Below are positions 18,776 to 31,100 of a stretch of DNA of 64,000 bases, in pieces. Each line of letters opens with the position of its first letter. Position 1 is the first letter of the stretch. A program made the translations under genes and the position numbers. The notes beneath the pieces are model-generated. The model did not search any database and had not been told where the DNA came from. It saw nothing but the letters and a program-made list of their open reading frames with translations. Source of the stretch: Undaria pinnatifida (taxonomy: Eukaryota > Sar > Phaeophyceae > Laminariales > Alariaceae); assembly GCA_012845835.1 (NCBI GenBank), contig JABAKD010000017.1:372001-436000 (forward strand), given 5' to 3'.

Positions 18776-21420
18776 ACCATGGGGATTTTCTTACAGTAAT
18801 ATTACTATTGTTTTTTGGGGCAAAAGATGACGCCATTTTGGAAATAATGGGTCGCCAAGTTTTTTTTTTATCAACCTCTCCATACATCAAGATTCGAAGA
18901 ATGACTGGAGAGTACCGTTCAAAATACAAATTTTTGCGCGCTTCTCGCTTGGACGGCGGCCTTTGCACAAAGTGATTCGACCGAGAAATCCTACAGCACT
19001 GCCCACTGAGTTATACTTAATCACTTGACTCAGTAGTTCCGTGAGTAGTGCTACTACATACATATACTCCTGGAGTATATGTTAAACTACCAAAATAGCC
19101 ATTCATAATGTCGTCAGCGCGCACGCTTGAAAAATACAAATATGAAGTCGGTGAGAATGGAACTCACGAGACATACTCGTAGCACTACCCACAGGTCTGT
19201 CACTTGACTCAGTAACACTTACTTACAGTGAGTGGGTTATGAAAAAAACCAACCATGTTTTCGAGTTCGTTAATTAATTCTCACCGACTTTGTAAGAGCG
19301 ATCTCCGGAGCTATCCCCTCTCCACGTACTACATTTAGTAGTATAACTCAGGAGAACACTAACAACTATCATAACCATTTATTAACGTCTCCAGCGCGCA
19401 CGCTCCTGAATACCAAATATGATCTGGGTGAGAATCGTACTCACGACACATACATCCTTTGTTGGTTTTTTAGTACTATACCCACTGAGCCGAAAGGAAA
19501 CGACACACAGCAGTAGTAGCTTCAATGGGGCAAGCGCTTCGAGGCGTCCATGAAAAAGCATCGTCGGGAAGAAATATAGACCCCAATTTGGAAATGACGC
19601 CAATTTGGAAATTGTGTCCCATATTTATTCGTTCAAGCTCTACATATGCCAAGATCCAAGAATAGCTCGGGCGTATACAGCCCAAAATACAAAACAAGCG
19701 CACTTCTCCCTTGTCTCGCTCAGCGTCTATCCGCGTTCACGTCAATGTGTGCGGAACGGGTACGGCAGGGCGAGGGGCGTTGGAGCCGCCCCCCGAAGAC
19801 GGCGCTCGAACGAAGCTATTTGACCAAAAATTCTAGTTCCGAGAATCGCATACTCTTCATCCTGCAGACGTTATTTGCGTAATATGGTTGCGCAAGAAAA
19901 CGGTTTTGAGCCTATCTATATAAGGTTGATGTGCAGACCAAGCACGCTCAAAGTGAGAAACATTTCAACAGCACCACACGCAATAACAATAAAAAGACGA
20001 ATTAGAGCAATCTACTACTGGTATATCACGCGTTCTTCTGGACGTATCCAATGTTCGTCTTGCAGCCTTTCTAGTCTTGTCGCATGGTATTCTTCACAAC
20101 CACTCACAATTTCCCGCGTTTTATTCGTTCAAGCCCTTCAGACGTCAAGCAAAACAACCGCAATTTGGCTAGTTACTTGCATAATAGATCGCGCGAAAAA
20201 CCTTGGCCTATTGGGTCAAAGCCTACTAACTAAGCTCGCAGTTATTTACGCGATCGCAATTCGGCTGGTCATTTGCATCATGTACGTTATCTAGTTTTTT
20301 TTTTTAGTTATGAAGGGTGTCCGTCTAGAATTTTACTTCCTAAATAAAGTTGTATCCCCGCCTTCATTCCCGGCCGTACGGAACCTTTCGAAGATGTCGC
20401 AGTAGATACGTGTACGAAAAGCACGTCATCGCTCACGCATTATTTGTTTATTTCCTTTTGTAGGTTGTCCATCGTTGTTGCATGTTGTTGTTGGTGCGTG
20501 CCCAGTGAATATTTTATCAGATACGGAGTATTATTTTTTCATGTGCGCATTCACCCGAAGTTATACACATTCTTCACAACTCCTCCTGCAGACGTTATTT
20601 GCGTAATGAGATCGCGTAAAAAAAACATCTAGAGCCTATATATCAGGTTGACGTGCAGACCAAGCACGGTCGAAATAAGAAACACTTCAGCAGCACCGAA
20701 CGCAATAATATAAAAAGACGAATTAGAGTGATCTACTACTGGTATTATAACACGCGCCCAAGCTCTGCAGACGTGAAGCAAAACGAACGCTCGAGAGTAT
20801 ACCACCGTAAAATCCAAAACTTTAGCAACTACCTACCGTTAGAAAATGATGCCCATTTTGGAAATTATCCAGATGCTGCAGACGGTAAGATACAACCGAA
20901 GTAGCAAGATTACCTCATCAAGTACAATCTTTTTGCAACTTCTCCCTTGTCGTCTCGCTCGCTCAGCATCCAGCCGTGTTCACGTCGAGGTGCCCAACGG
21001 ATAGGGAAGGGCGAGTGGCGTTGGAGCCGCCCCCCGGAGACTTTTACGTTTTTCATTCGTTCAACCTACATACGTCAAGCAAAACAAACAAACGTTCAAT
21101 CAAGCCCTGCAGACGTCAAGCAAAACAAACGCTCGAGAGTATGCCACCGCAAAATTTAGAACTGATGTCAACTTTGTAAATCATCCAGGCGCTGCAGACG
21201 TCAAGATACAACCAAATTCTCAAGGATTCCTCCTCGACATGCAATATTTTTGCAACTTCTCGCTTGTGTCGATCAGCATCCGTCCGCGTTCACGTCGAGG
21301 TGCGGGGCGTATACAGCAGGGCGAGGGGCAACTGAGCCGCCTCCCGAAGACGGCGCTCGAACGAAGCAATATTTGACCGAGAATTCCAATTCCGCGAATT
21401 GCATACTGAGGCGGAGACGA
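18776..21420 (+). repeat. R4 repeat cluster
   Basis: Several diverged copies of one family are strung together. Recurring blocks are GTATGCCACCGCAAAAT, GGAAATGATGCCAATTTTG, a CGCGTTCACGTCGA-rich block, a GCCGCCCCCCGAAGACGGCG block and a CGAGAATTCCARTTCCGCGA block. Clear copies are at 19540-19870, 20790-21060 and 21120-21420. A separate 170-bp segment (TGCAGACCAAGCACG block) is repeated at 19862-20032 and 20588-20757. Another R4 copy lies at 26865-27235. Confidence 0.7.
19425..19492 (-). other. tRNA-like segment, possible SINE head
   Basis: On the - strand GGCTCAGTGGGTATAG matches an A-box-like start. GTGAG-TACGATT-CTCAC forms a perfect 5-bp T-arm with a 7-base loop. A related T-arm (GTGAG-TTCCATT-CTCAC) lies near 19155-19180. 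The anticodon arm is not convincing (a run of A in its place), so I do not call a functional tRNA. Confidence 0.35.
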
Positions 21421-22314
21421 ACAAAAGTCCTGACCGAATCCCCGAAAAAAAGAATTATCACATATATATACAAGGGCTCCACATGGGCGCCGGCATTCCC
21501 CGGCGCCCATGCTTCGGGTAGGGCAGAGCAGCACTTCGACAACTTCAGGTGTAGCTGTCCGATTTGGCATGCATTGAACTGTAAAGTAATGCCAAGAGTT
21601 TAATACGAACATGGGATTATGAAAGTCATGCTTTGGCAAAAGAAAAAATGTAATATTATACAACAAAGAAGGCAAGAATAGGCGAAACAAGCTATGTTAA
21701 ATGCGCCGTCAAGTAAAAGTTGGCGTCTATCAAACAAAAATCCCGAAAAGAGTATTATTGAGAACCTGCGTCGCCTCTAGGCGAAACAAAAGAGGCCTTG
21801 GCATTAATGAAGAGACTGCACTGCTGTCCCCGTGGCAATGGAGGTTCGAAGTCGACAGGATGCAAAGTCGGTTTGCATCAAACGTCGACATGAGGACATG
21901 TCAGCCGGCGAGGTTTTGGAAGAAGACTGCTTTGTTTGTAACGTGAAGGCTGTCGCATTGGTTGGTCTGCGTGGTCGCGGGCGAGGAGGAAAAAGTAGAA
22001 GAGGAGGGCGATCTCTCGTTGCGGCGGCGTTGTCTAAGATTGGTGCGGGGGTGGCTGTGCTCGTACGGGAGGTTGGCGTAGCGCTTCTTCTCTTTTTTTT
22101 CTCGGGAAGGCGGGATATGTGTGTCTGCTGTCTTTGCTTCGTGGGTGCTTTCACGTTGTCGAAATCGGACGCGTCCCCTCAATACATAATATCCGGAGTG
22201 TCTCTACCATGACGACTGCTGATAGTGCCGTGCGTATTGTACTGCTGATAGTGCCGTGCGTATTTCCTAGAGACTGACATATTATTTACTGGTAGTAATA
22301 ATAATATACCTTTG
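21421..22314. other. No gene recognised; two opposed ORFs
   Basis: Overlapping ORFs on both strands (21832-22212 on +, 21804-22154 on -) show biased Gly/Arg-rich and Ser/Thr/Arg-rich composition but no domain I can name. A coding exon cannot be excluded. Confidence 0.4.
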
Positions 22315-22625
22315 CAACATTTTTTTTCTTCATCCCATTTATTATCCCCGCACCACTCTCGCGTTCCCTCCCAGTAGTAACTCAGATCCGGGGTCACATA
22401 GCGGGCCCTCCTCCTCCCTCCCCACTTCGGCATGTGCTTTCATTTTTACCGCGAGGAGAATCCAGCATTTTTTTCCCTCGTCGACTCGCGTCGAACCAAC
22501 CCACGCTGCTAGGCGCTCTCAGCAGTTGATCCCTGTTTTTTTTTGCATTTTCGCAAATAAAGACAAATCTCATCGTGGTGGGTGTCGAACTCAAGGACAA
22601 CCAAACGTTAGCAGTATTCGAGGGT
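22315..22625 (+). repeat. R5 interspersed repeat, copy 2
   Basis: This has the same order of blocks as 17640-17935, with small indels. The two copies lie 4.7 kb apart in the same orientation. Confidence 0.7.
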
Positions 22626-23175
22626 AAAACCACCATTAATAGACCACCGGGGCGGCCGGCTGACAATTGATTAAAACAAAACAGGATCTTTGCATAGAGA
22701 TTACATTCCCTCCTCCGTATTGTATGATATTACGATGGTTGACGCGATATGTATAGAATAAAGCGCCAAATATCTAAATATCAGCGTACGCGGAGTTTTA
22801 GATATCATGAAAAACGAACGACCGCGACGGCAGAGCACGGCAAAGCGCAGGGCATCGCAGAGCACTGCACGGCGCTTCGTTGCTGTAAGCTATAGCGCTG
22901 CGATGGGGTGCTGGGCGGTGTTGAGTTGATGAGCCAAGCCCAGATCTCAGCCGATGAAGCTTCGTCAAGTACAAAACAAATGGTGCGAATCAAAGAAAAG
23001 CTAAAGCTGGACCGTTCCGCAACAAATGCACAGGCGACAGATTAGCGGCAAATGGTAGGAAGTTCAACTTACTAGACAAGAGGGAAGAAAAAATCTCGAA
23101 AAAGTTCAAAATCGTGTTGGCAGAAAAACCAAATTTGCAGGAAGCAGGTGAAAGGTCAAGAAACAGGCAATATTT

Positions 23176-23545
23176 TCGTTGTTGTTGTTGTCGTTCTCAC
23201 ATTAACTCGCATAATCAAGTCCGTGGTCACAGGACAGGCTCCAGTTACTCTGGAGCTGAGGAATAGCTAGGGGAAAAACACAAACCAAAGGTGGTACACG
23301 CATAAATCACAGCTGACGCAATTCATGCCTGCACCAGAAACATATAAAAGTGAAATCGGGAGTCAGTCTACGATGTGCCAGGTCCATACCGGTGCATACG
23401 TCTCATTACTCGCGCCTGGAAAACCGACTACACCGCTTGCCACCCAAGAAAGACTACCACGTATATATTACACGTGGTATCTATCACTACGCATACGCAC
23501 CACAGACGCAAGTCAGTTGGAAAAAAGAAACAAACAAAGAAGAGA
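23176..23545 (-). mobile_element. R3 retroposon with (AAC)n tail, copy 1
   Basis: Read on the - strand, the element begins with a pyrimidine-rich start, carries GACTGACTCCCGATTTCAC and GGAGCCTGTCCTGTGACCAC blocks, and ends in GCGAGTTAATGTGAGAAC followed by (AAC)n. Other copies are at 35367-35740 (-), 53221-53385 (+, 5'-truncated) and 53712-54083 (+). A variable 5' end, a fixed 3' end and a microsatellite tail are the marks of a retroposed element. No ORF is conserved. Confidence 0.65.
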
Positions 23546-23940
23546 AAGGAAGGGAAATGGGTGCATGGGGCCAACAAAAAGAAAAGGTAAATAAATTTTG
23601 GGGGGTCTACTGGCGAGTCTGCCACCAGAACGATGCCACGTGGTTTTTCGACGATCTACAGCAGTACTACGAACGACTTCCGATACACCCACCGAAGCAC
23701 AGACTACGGGCGAATTACGCGATCGACAGCTGGCCGTGGTTGTCACGTGTCTCTGTGTTGGGGGCCCTGCCTCTTGTTGGCTCTTGTTTGGGTAAAACAT
23801 GCGGTGTGCTCGATGGTCTCACGGCAGCAGCACACCAGAATCAGAACGTCCGCTCGTACGACGTATCATTCTTACAGGAAATGTAATATTTTTCCTCCAT
23901 CAATATGAGCATAAAACGGTTGTTCTATATACTGGACAGA

Positions 23941-25790
23941 GTGATGGGTGTACGACTAAACTTGCCAACTGCACTCGTACTGCACTTTGAGCTATCTGCT
24001 GTGGTTCTGGTTGCTACTAGCTACTGCAGTATGTGCTAGAAGTTTCGCCCTTCGGCTACTGCTGCTGCACCTGATGTTGTGTGTTTGCCAATGTTGTCAG
24101 TTGGCGTTCATGCCCGTCGTACATACTGCTGTTCTCACCCAGTACGTACGGGTTTCCTCGTACCTCGACGGGACGACGACGAGCTCAAAACAGAAGGGAG
24201 GTGACATGAAATGGCATGGACAATGGCCACATAGAAGCGAGCACAGCGGGATAGTTCGCTGCGAATCAACCGCACTCGTTCATGCCTACAGCAGAGGCTG
24301 CCTGGAGTGTCGGCGGCCATGCTAAAGCCAGGGCCAAAGGGCGAAGAGACGGCTCTACCTGCGTGGTTTTGTCTCGAGATTCTGTTATATATACTGGTCA
24401 GAGTGATGCGTGTACGACTAAACTTGCCAACTGCACTCGTACTGCACTTTGAGCTATCTGCTGTGGTTCTGGTTGCTACTAGTTGCTGCAGTATGTATGT
24501 GCTAGAAGTTTCGCCCTTCGGCTACTGCTGCTGCACCTGATGTTGTGTGTTTGTCAATGTCGTCAGTTGGCGTTCATGCTCGTCGTACATACTGCGGTTC
24601 TCACCCAGTACGTACGGGTTTCCTCGTACCTCGACGGGACGACGACGAGCTCAAAACAGAAGGGAGGTGACATGAAATGGCATGGACAATGGCCACATAG
24701 AAGCGAGCACAGCGGGATAGTTCGCTGCGAATCAACCGCACTCGTTCATGCCTACAGCAGAGGCTGCCTGGAGTGTCGGCGGCCATGCTAAAGCCAGGGC
24801 CAAAGGGCGAAGAGACGGCTCTACCTGCTTGGTTTTGTCTCGAGATTCTGTTATATATACTGGTCAGAGTGATGCGTGTACGACTAAACTTGCCAACTGC
24901 ACTCGTGCTGCACTTTGAGCTATCTGCTGTGGTTCTGGTTGCTACTAGTTGCTGCAGTATGTATGTGCTAGAAGTTTCGCCCTTCGGCTACTGCTGCTGC
25001 ACCTGATGTTATGTGTTTGCCAATGTCGTCAGTTGGCGTTCATGCTCGTCGTACATACTGCTGTTCTCACCTAGTACGTAAGGGTTTCCTCGTACCCCGA
25101 CGGGACGACGACGAGCTCAAAACAGAAGGGAGGTGACATGAAATGGCATGGACAATGGCCACATAGAAGCGAGCACAGCGGGATAGTTCGCTGCGAATCA
25201 ACCGCACTCGTTCATGCCTACAGCAGAGGCTGCCTGGAGTGTCGGCGGCCATCCTAAAGCCAGGGCCAAAGGGCGAAGATACGGCTCTTCTACCTGCTTA
25301 GGTTTGTCTCGAGATTCTGTTATAATATATATTGGACAGAGTGATGCGTGTACGACTAAACTTGCCAACTGCACTCGTACTGCACTTTGAGCTATCTGCT
25401 GTGGTTCTGGTTGCTACTAGTTGCTGCAGTATGTATGTGCTAGAAGTTTCGCCCTTCGGCTACTGCTGCTGCACCTGATGTTGTGTGTTTGCCAATGTCG
25501 TCAGTTGGCGTTCGTGCTCGTCGTACATACTGCTGTTCTCACCCAGTACGTAAGGGTTTCCTCGTACCTCGACGGCACGACGACGAGCTCAAAACAGAAG
25601 GGAGGTGACATGAAATGGCGCGGACAATGGCCACATAGAAGCGAGCACAACGGGATAGTTCGCTGCGAATCAACCGCACTCGTTCATGCCTACAGCAGAG
25701 GCTGCCTGGAGTGTCAGCGGCCATGCTAAAGCCAGGGCCAAAGGGCGAAGAGACGGCTCTACCTGCTTGGTTTTGTCTCGAGATTATGTT
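23941..25790 (+). repeat. Four-copy tandem array, unit about 466 bp
   Basis: Units start at 23941, 24403, 24869 and 25341, with spacings of 462, 466 and 472 bp. They are nearly identical; the length differences come from a 4-bp deletion in unit 1 and short insertions before unit 4. Each unit contains GCTATCTGCTGTGGTTCTGG and a GACGACGACGAGCTC block. An ORF of about 102 codons is open in units 2 and 4 but interrupted by TAG in unit 3 and altered at its start in unit 1. That argues against a conserved protein. Confidence 0.95.
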
Positions 25791-25998
25791 ACATGAAAAT
25801 GTCATGATTCCATGGTTTGGGAGATATTTTGTCACGAAACGTTTTGCCGTCGGTAATTTGTGTCGCGAAGTTGTTGGATATCGTCGGTAACTTGTGTCAC
25901 GTTTTAGGTGAACCCACAGTAAAAAAATGAATTTCCAGCTGGCAAAACGATCAGAAACAAAAGCAATAAAAAGGCCGGGCAAGAAACCAAACGAACTA

Positions 25999-26853
25999 CA
26001 GTAGCGGCTACGGTTTAAGAGAGGGTCGGTATAAGCCAATTTCTCTCTCTTAAATCCGGCTTTCTCTTATACCGTCTCGGCTACGGTTTAAGAGAATATT
26101 CTCTTATACCGTAGCCAAATCGAAAGCGCGCCAGAGAGAGACGCTCTTCTTGTCCGAACTATATGGCGTAGGAGGTCGTAGAGAGTGTATCATTCAATGT
26201 CGCGTAACGCAGCAAGCGTTATCACGTCGGGTTACCTCCAAACACCGCTCATTCTCTTGGTTGGCGAGCACGTGGACCCAAGTACGTGGTGCGCTTTTGG
26301 TGGATCTGCGCTTGGAAAATAAATCATCGTCGTGTCATGCGATGCACATTTTGCACGTGGACACGCAAAGTCGGTACAGTAGTGGTTTTGTTGTTGTTTT
26401 ATAGGTGTGTTTCATGCTTGCACCTCTTCTAAAAGGACAACATGAGGCTACGAATGCACCAGCACGCAAGAAAGACGCACCCGTTTACACACTGCACCCC
26501 TTCCTCCCACCGTACCCTCAACACAACACCCTCAACCTCTCATCCCATCGATTTAAACCCCCGACAAAACACGAGTCAACGAAAAAAGAAACTTCACATT
26601 ATCAAGACATCACTCGCCCTACCAATAACACAAACCCAAGAAACTAACGCTACCCTCGCGACCTGTCAGCCTGAACACAATCTGTGTGTGTGATGTGTGT
26701 GTCCACGTGGTTCCAAATGGTTCGATTTAAGAGAAAAATTCGGAAGCAATAGGAATTCTCTCTTAAATCGATTTTGATTGGTACAAGCCAATTCCTCTCT
26801 CTTAAATCCGTACTTTCTCTTAAAAAAGTTCTCTTAAACCGTAGCCGCTACTG
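25999..26853. mobile_element. Non-autonomous TIR transposon with TA target duplication
   Basis: The ends CAGTAGCGGCTACGGTTTAA (from 25999) and its complement (to 26853) form terminal inverted repeats of at least 25 bp, flanked on both sides by TA. This fits Tc1/mariner/pogo-type insertion. The internal 800 bp has no transposase. Subterminal TTCTCTCTCTTAAATC blocks face each other at both ends. A 38-bp near-perfect palindrome at 26079-26116, made of two copies of the terminal motif head to head, suggests a nested or rearranged end. Confidence 0.82.
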
Positions 26854-26864
26854 TAGTAAAAAAG

Positions 26865-27235
26865 TACAACAAAGAAACTAACGCTCGAGAGTATGTCACC
26901 GCAAAATTCCAAACATTATCACGTACCGTTTGGAAATGATGCCAATTTTGTAAACCATTCAGGCGTTGCAGCCATTAAGATTCAACAATTTTTCCAAAAT
27001 TCCTCCTCGACAAGCGGTATTTTTGCAACTTCTCGCTCGTCTCGCTCGGCACCCGTCCGCGTTCACGTCGATGTGCGGAACGGACACGGCAGGGCGAGGG
27101 GCGTGGAGCCACCCCCCGAAGGCGGCGCTCGAACCAAGCTATATTCGACCGAGAATTCCAGTTCCGCGAATGGCATACTTCGGCCGAGACAAAAAACTCC
27201 TGACCAAATAATACAGGACACCAAAGAAGGATTTT
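26865..27235 (+). repeat. R4 repeat copy
   Basis: This has the blocks GTATGTCACCGCAAAAT, GGAAATGATGCCAATTTTG, TCCGCGTTCACGTCGATGTG and CCGAGAATTCCAGTTCCGCG in the usual order. On the - strand TTGGTTCGAGCGCC resembles a B box. Confidence 0.75.
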
Positions 27236-27239
27236 ATAT

Positions 27240-27998
27240 ATGTTGAACGTTCATGTATTTATATATATATGTATATGTTTTAATTTTCATAATAATATAT
27301 ATGTATATATCATGTAGAACACCCCCGACGTTGAAACAACCGACCGAATCATAATCATCAATCACATATATATGACGAAATCTTCGATCTCACAGCTGGA
27401 GTGTATTTTAATTTTTATAATATATTCAACAGCATCAAATAAAAAAATAACCAACGACAACCAAATCAAGTAATATTAAATGTAAACCCAACCACCATCC
27501 ATCGTCTCATCTTGTCTGTAGACTAGATTCTGCCTCTTTTCGTCATTTATTTCCCTCCTACCTGGCGCCGCGGATGAATTATTAATTATTATGATTTATT
27601 ATATTAGTACATGCAACTAACTGCTCATGTACGCGACCTTTTAATGCCATTCGAGGAAACGCTCTAGGTCCAAAACCTTCCTCTCGCCAGACACACACAG
27701 CCTCTCCAACCACCTCCCTAACCCCGCCCCCCCGCCGCGCGCACTCGCTACGGTATGCGACCGCCCGTTTTGGTATTATGTCGTGATGTATTTAACATTT
27801 TTTTTTTTTTTTTTTTTTTTTTTATCCTCCGGCGGATGGGGAAAAATAAAGCTTTAGCTCACCACACTTCCGCGTATTTTCATATGCGTCGTGTGTCGAT
27901 TTAACTCAGTTGCTTTCGCAGCCCAACGCTAGCTGGCGCACCCTTCGAGTCCCATTGTAGGTATAATAGCGTAAGCTGTCCCTATCATTGGTCCTCGT
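27240..27998. other. AT-rich stretch with an R1 end and a T26 run
   Basis: R1 terminus fragment at 27371-27424, a (TA)-rich stretch at 27240-27320, and an uninterrupted T run at about 27798-27823. No gene was recognised. Confidence 0.7.
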
Positions 27999-28145
27999 TA
28001 CAACCCCGGCAGCGCAAGCTGCCGTTGTATACGGGTGCGTGTGTATGTCGACTCGGCCTGTCCCCTGAGGGTCAGGTTCGGTGGAGATAGCCACCCGGAA
28101 TGTCATCTTTCCGGGTAGTGTGGGACTTGCGCAAGCTCACCCACT
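27999..28145. ncRNA. Cluster of perfect hairpins, structured-RNA candidate
   Basis: Hairpin 1 (27999-28029) has a 5-bp outer stem, a CCC bulge and a 7-bp inner stem CGGCAGC/GCTGCCG closed by a GCAA tetraloop. Hairpin 2 (28093-28116) is ACCCGGAA/TTCCGGGT with an 8-base loop. A third, CTTGCGCAAG with flanking pairs, lies at about 28120-28144. No known RNA family was recognised, and no promoter or terminator was identified. It could equally be a transposon end. Confidence 0.3.
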
Positions 28146-31100
28146 AACAAAACCCCTGGCCATGGGAGATAGCCTTCCGCCGGACTTGGTCCAGTTACGG
28201 TCCACCCTTCCCATTCGGGCGTTGGTCCTCGGTGTATTTAACAAAGAACAAAGTTCGAACAAGGCCAGCTGTGTGTGTGAGTTCGACGAAGTTAAGGTCA
28301 ACACTCATTCTTGCCAGCCGCGTACTACAACACTGGCCGTTCGCTTTTAGCAAGGTTTTCATGATTCAGAAATTTATTACCACGTTGTACCACACACCAC
28401 AAAAAAACTAGGTGCTGGTGCACACAAAGACGTATACTTCCCCCCCACCCTCGAGTTACATCTACCATTATAATGCCTCCAAAAAAACGTGGGTGGGTGC
28501 AGGTGGTGGTGTTGATGTTGTATGCGCTGGGCGTTTTCTGTACCCGGTGTTCATTTATTCCCACTCACTACGTACGGGAAAATTGCACCACTCTCTTCAA
28601 TCGTACCAGGTACCAAGCTCGCCCCTTGTCTAGACTAGACTATATTGTTGTGGTTACGCATAGACTATACCCGGTAAAAAATACCTCTGGTATGTTTCTG
28701 TCCGGATTGGCGGTACCAGTATCGGTATGTACTGGCATGTACTCACAGCACCCAGGAAAATTCGGTTATATGGGACGTATGCGTATCCGTCCCTATGTTC
28801 TCCTGTTGCCATGCTAGCCCTGGATTGGATAATGCCTTGTAACACGACACGATACAAGGAGGATACGAGTACTCGTCGTATATATCGTGGTGTCCGGCAG
28901 GCGCGAAGGATGTCATGCGATCTTTGTCGTGTTTGTCGTTGGGAAATTTGGCTTTTTTAATTGGCTTCGAGAATCTTTCAAGAATAATAGGTGCTGCGTC
29001 CCACAATCTAATTTGATGCCAATTATTGCACCAACAAAAGCGCGGGAGTTGCTCACACACAGACCCGCAGCCCCCGGCATTGCGAGCGGCAGCTATTGAT
29101 ATGCGTGGCGTTCAGGGCAGCCAACGCGTGCAAGAGGACCAATCGTGAGTCGTGCGATGCTCAAAAAGAGTTAGGCCGATATTACGTAGATAGATAGATG
29201 CTGGATGGAGTTGGGCCGATAGTCTGGGTTCTAGCGAGTCACCGCACGCTCAACCTGAGGCTCTTCTTCGTTTTTTTTTTTTTCTAGTCTTCACCCCGCG
29301 TCTATCTCCCAACCCGGTACGATATCGGGTGTCCTTGCAGCCAAGGGCCCCTCTTTTTCGATAGCGAGGCGCGATATCACAAGGATTCGGCTGTACCGGC
29401 TGCTCTACATAGAGAAGTCTTCATCGAGGGGTAAGGCCTCGGCTTGGATAAAAAAAGCTTTGGGCCGGAAGAAAAAGCTTTATTCTTGGCAGAAAGTGCT
29501 TTCGCTCAGCGAGCCGCTCTCGTTTCGTGGTATTTTACGATTGTCATCTCACGATCGAGGCAACGGCGTAGCCGTTCACGAGCTAGGGTTGACTATATAA
29601 CAGGTGAGCCGGTGAAAAGATATCCACCTCATGATCATGTCGATCGTATATATCTGTAGTCAGCCACACTGCTGGCGTGCCTCGCTTCACCACGCTCTCT
29701 TTCGAAATTCGAAAGTTGTTCCTTCTGGTACGATCCTCTCTTTGAGGCTTGAGAGTACGACTTGGCTCGAATCCTTCTGTCATCGTAACCACTCCCCGTT
29801 CTTGGCCTGCAAATTGATCGAACGCACAGCAGCAGGCCGCGGAGCACATACCCTGCCGGCCGATGTGCCTTGGTTGACCGCTCTGCAGCTCCTCTGCGGT
29901 GCGGGTCTCTTTGCCAAAACACGCGTGCGTGGTGACGGTGACGATGTTTTGGTGCTCTTTGGTCGAGCTTTGTTGAGTTTCTGGTTGATCTGCAAGACTT
30001 GGTCTATTAGACTAGACTAGACTAAAAGCACAGATAGATATAAAGCGCTGTTCCTCCAATGATCGTTTTTCTGCTCTGTGCTACGGTGATCGGAAATACA
30101 GGGAGCTTTTTTAATACAAAAATTAATGCAAATGTTCTTTACATTACCGTCTACCGTGGAACTTTGGTAGAGCCCTGTCTTGGGTCGCCAGAACATCTAC
30201 GGGCCCCCCAATATAAGAGGGTCTCTTGTAATACTGCTGTATCCACTACGAAATATCACAACCGAACAAGCCAAGGCCACACGTTCGGCCGTAACGCAAA
30301 AGGCTGCCACGAGAAACCTCGGTCGTTCGGGTATCTACTGGGGCATGGGGTGTGGAGTATAACTCTATAATAGTCTATACCGGTAGCTACCATACTGTTG
30401 TGCGACCGGATACCTGCAGTTATGGTTGGCGGCGATGTTTTACCGATGAGTCGTTCGTTGCTTGCTTTGATCTTTGTATCCAGTAAGTTTTGGCCTTGCG
30501 TCGTCTGATCGCTCTCATTTCCGGTGTATTAGTGTTGCCTCTCTCTCGTTCTGGTTTGTGACCACAGAGCTAGTACGATCGCGCTCGAATGGAGAATTTG
30601 CACGGACCCAGGGTATTGTACTCAATGCCAATGGGTAGAAATAACGGTTTGGTACACACACACACACTTTTACGTGTGTGTCGGAATGTACCAGGTATGA
30701 CTGCTGTGTCCTAGTTTTCATCAAAAACAGACACAGGAACATTTCGAGCTTTATTTCTTCTCACTGTATTGTGAATCAGCCGATTGTCGACTTTCTTCGT
30801 TCAATGTGCGATACGGCTGGTCGCGCTTGCCTCACCATTCGGATACTCCTCGTGAAAAAATGTAGGTACACAGGACGACACTACTGTACGCGCCCATCCA
30901 AGCCACATGAAGAAACACACCTCTGCGGACGTAAATATGATAACCGTCAATATTTTAACTTGAAAGATAAACGATCCTTACATTTACGTGCAAATGGAAG
31001 GAACGTTTGGTGTCATATCCAGCAGTTACGGGACTTACTCGTATACGGCCGAATACAGCAGTAGTGATACGCATGTACATAGTAGACGGAGTTTGGCTTG

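Noticed and set aside
19425-19492. Functional tRNA gene
   Set aside because: The T-arm is good but the anticodon arm contains an A run, and no acceptor stem pairs.
23987-25729. Repeated ORF of about 102 codons in the 466-bp array
   Set aside because: One of four units has a stop and another an altered start; the repetition reflects recent DNA duplication, not protein constraint.
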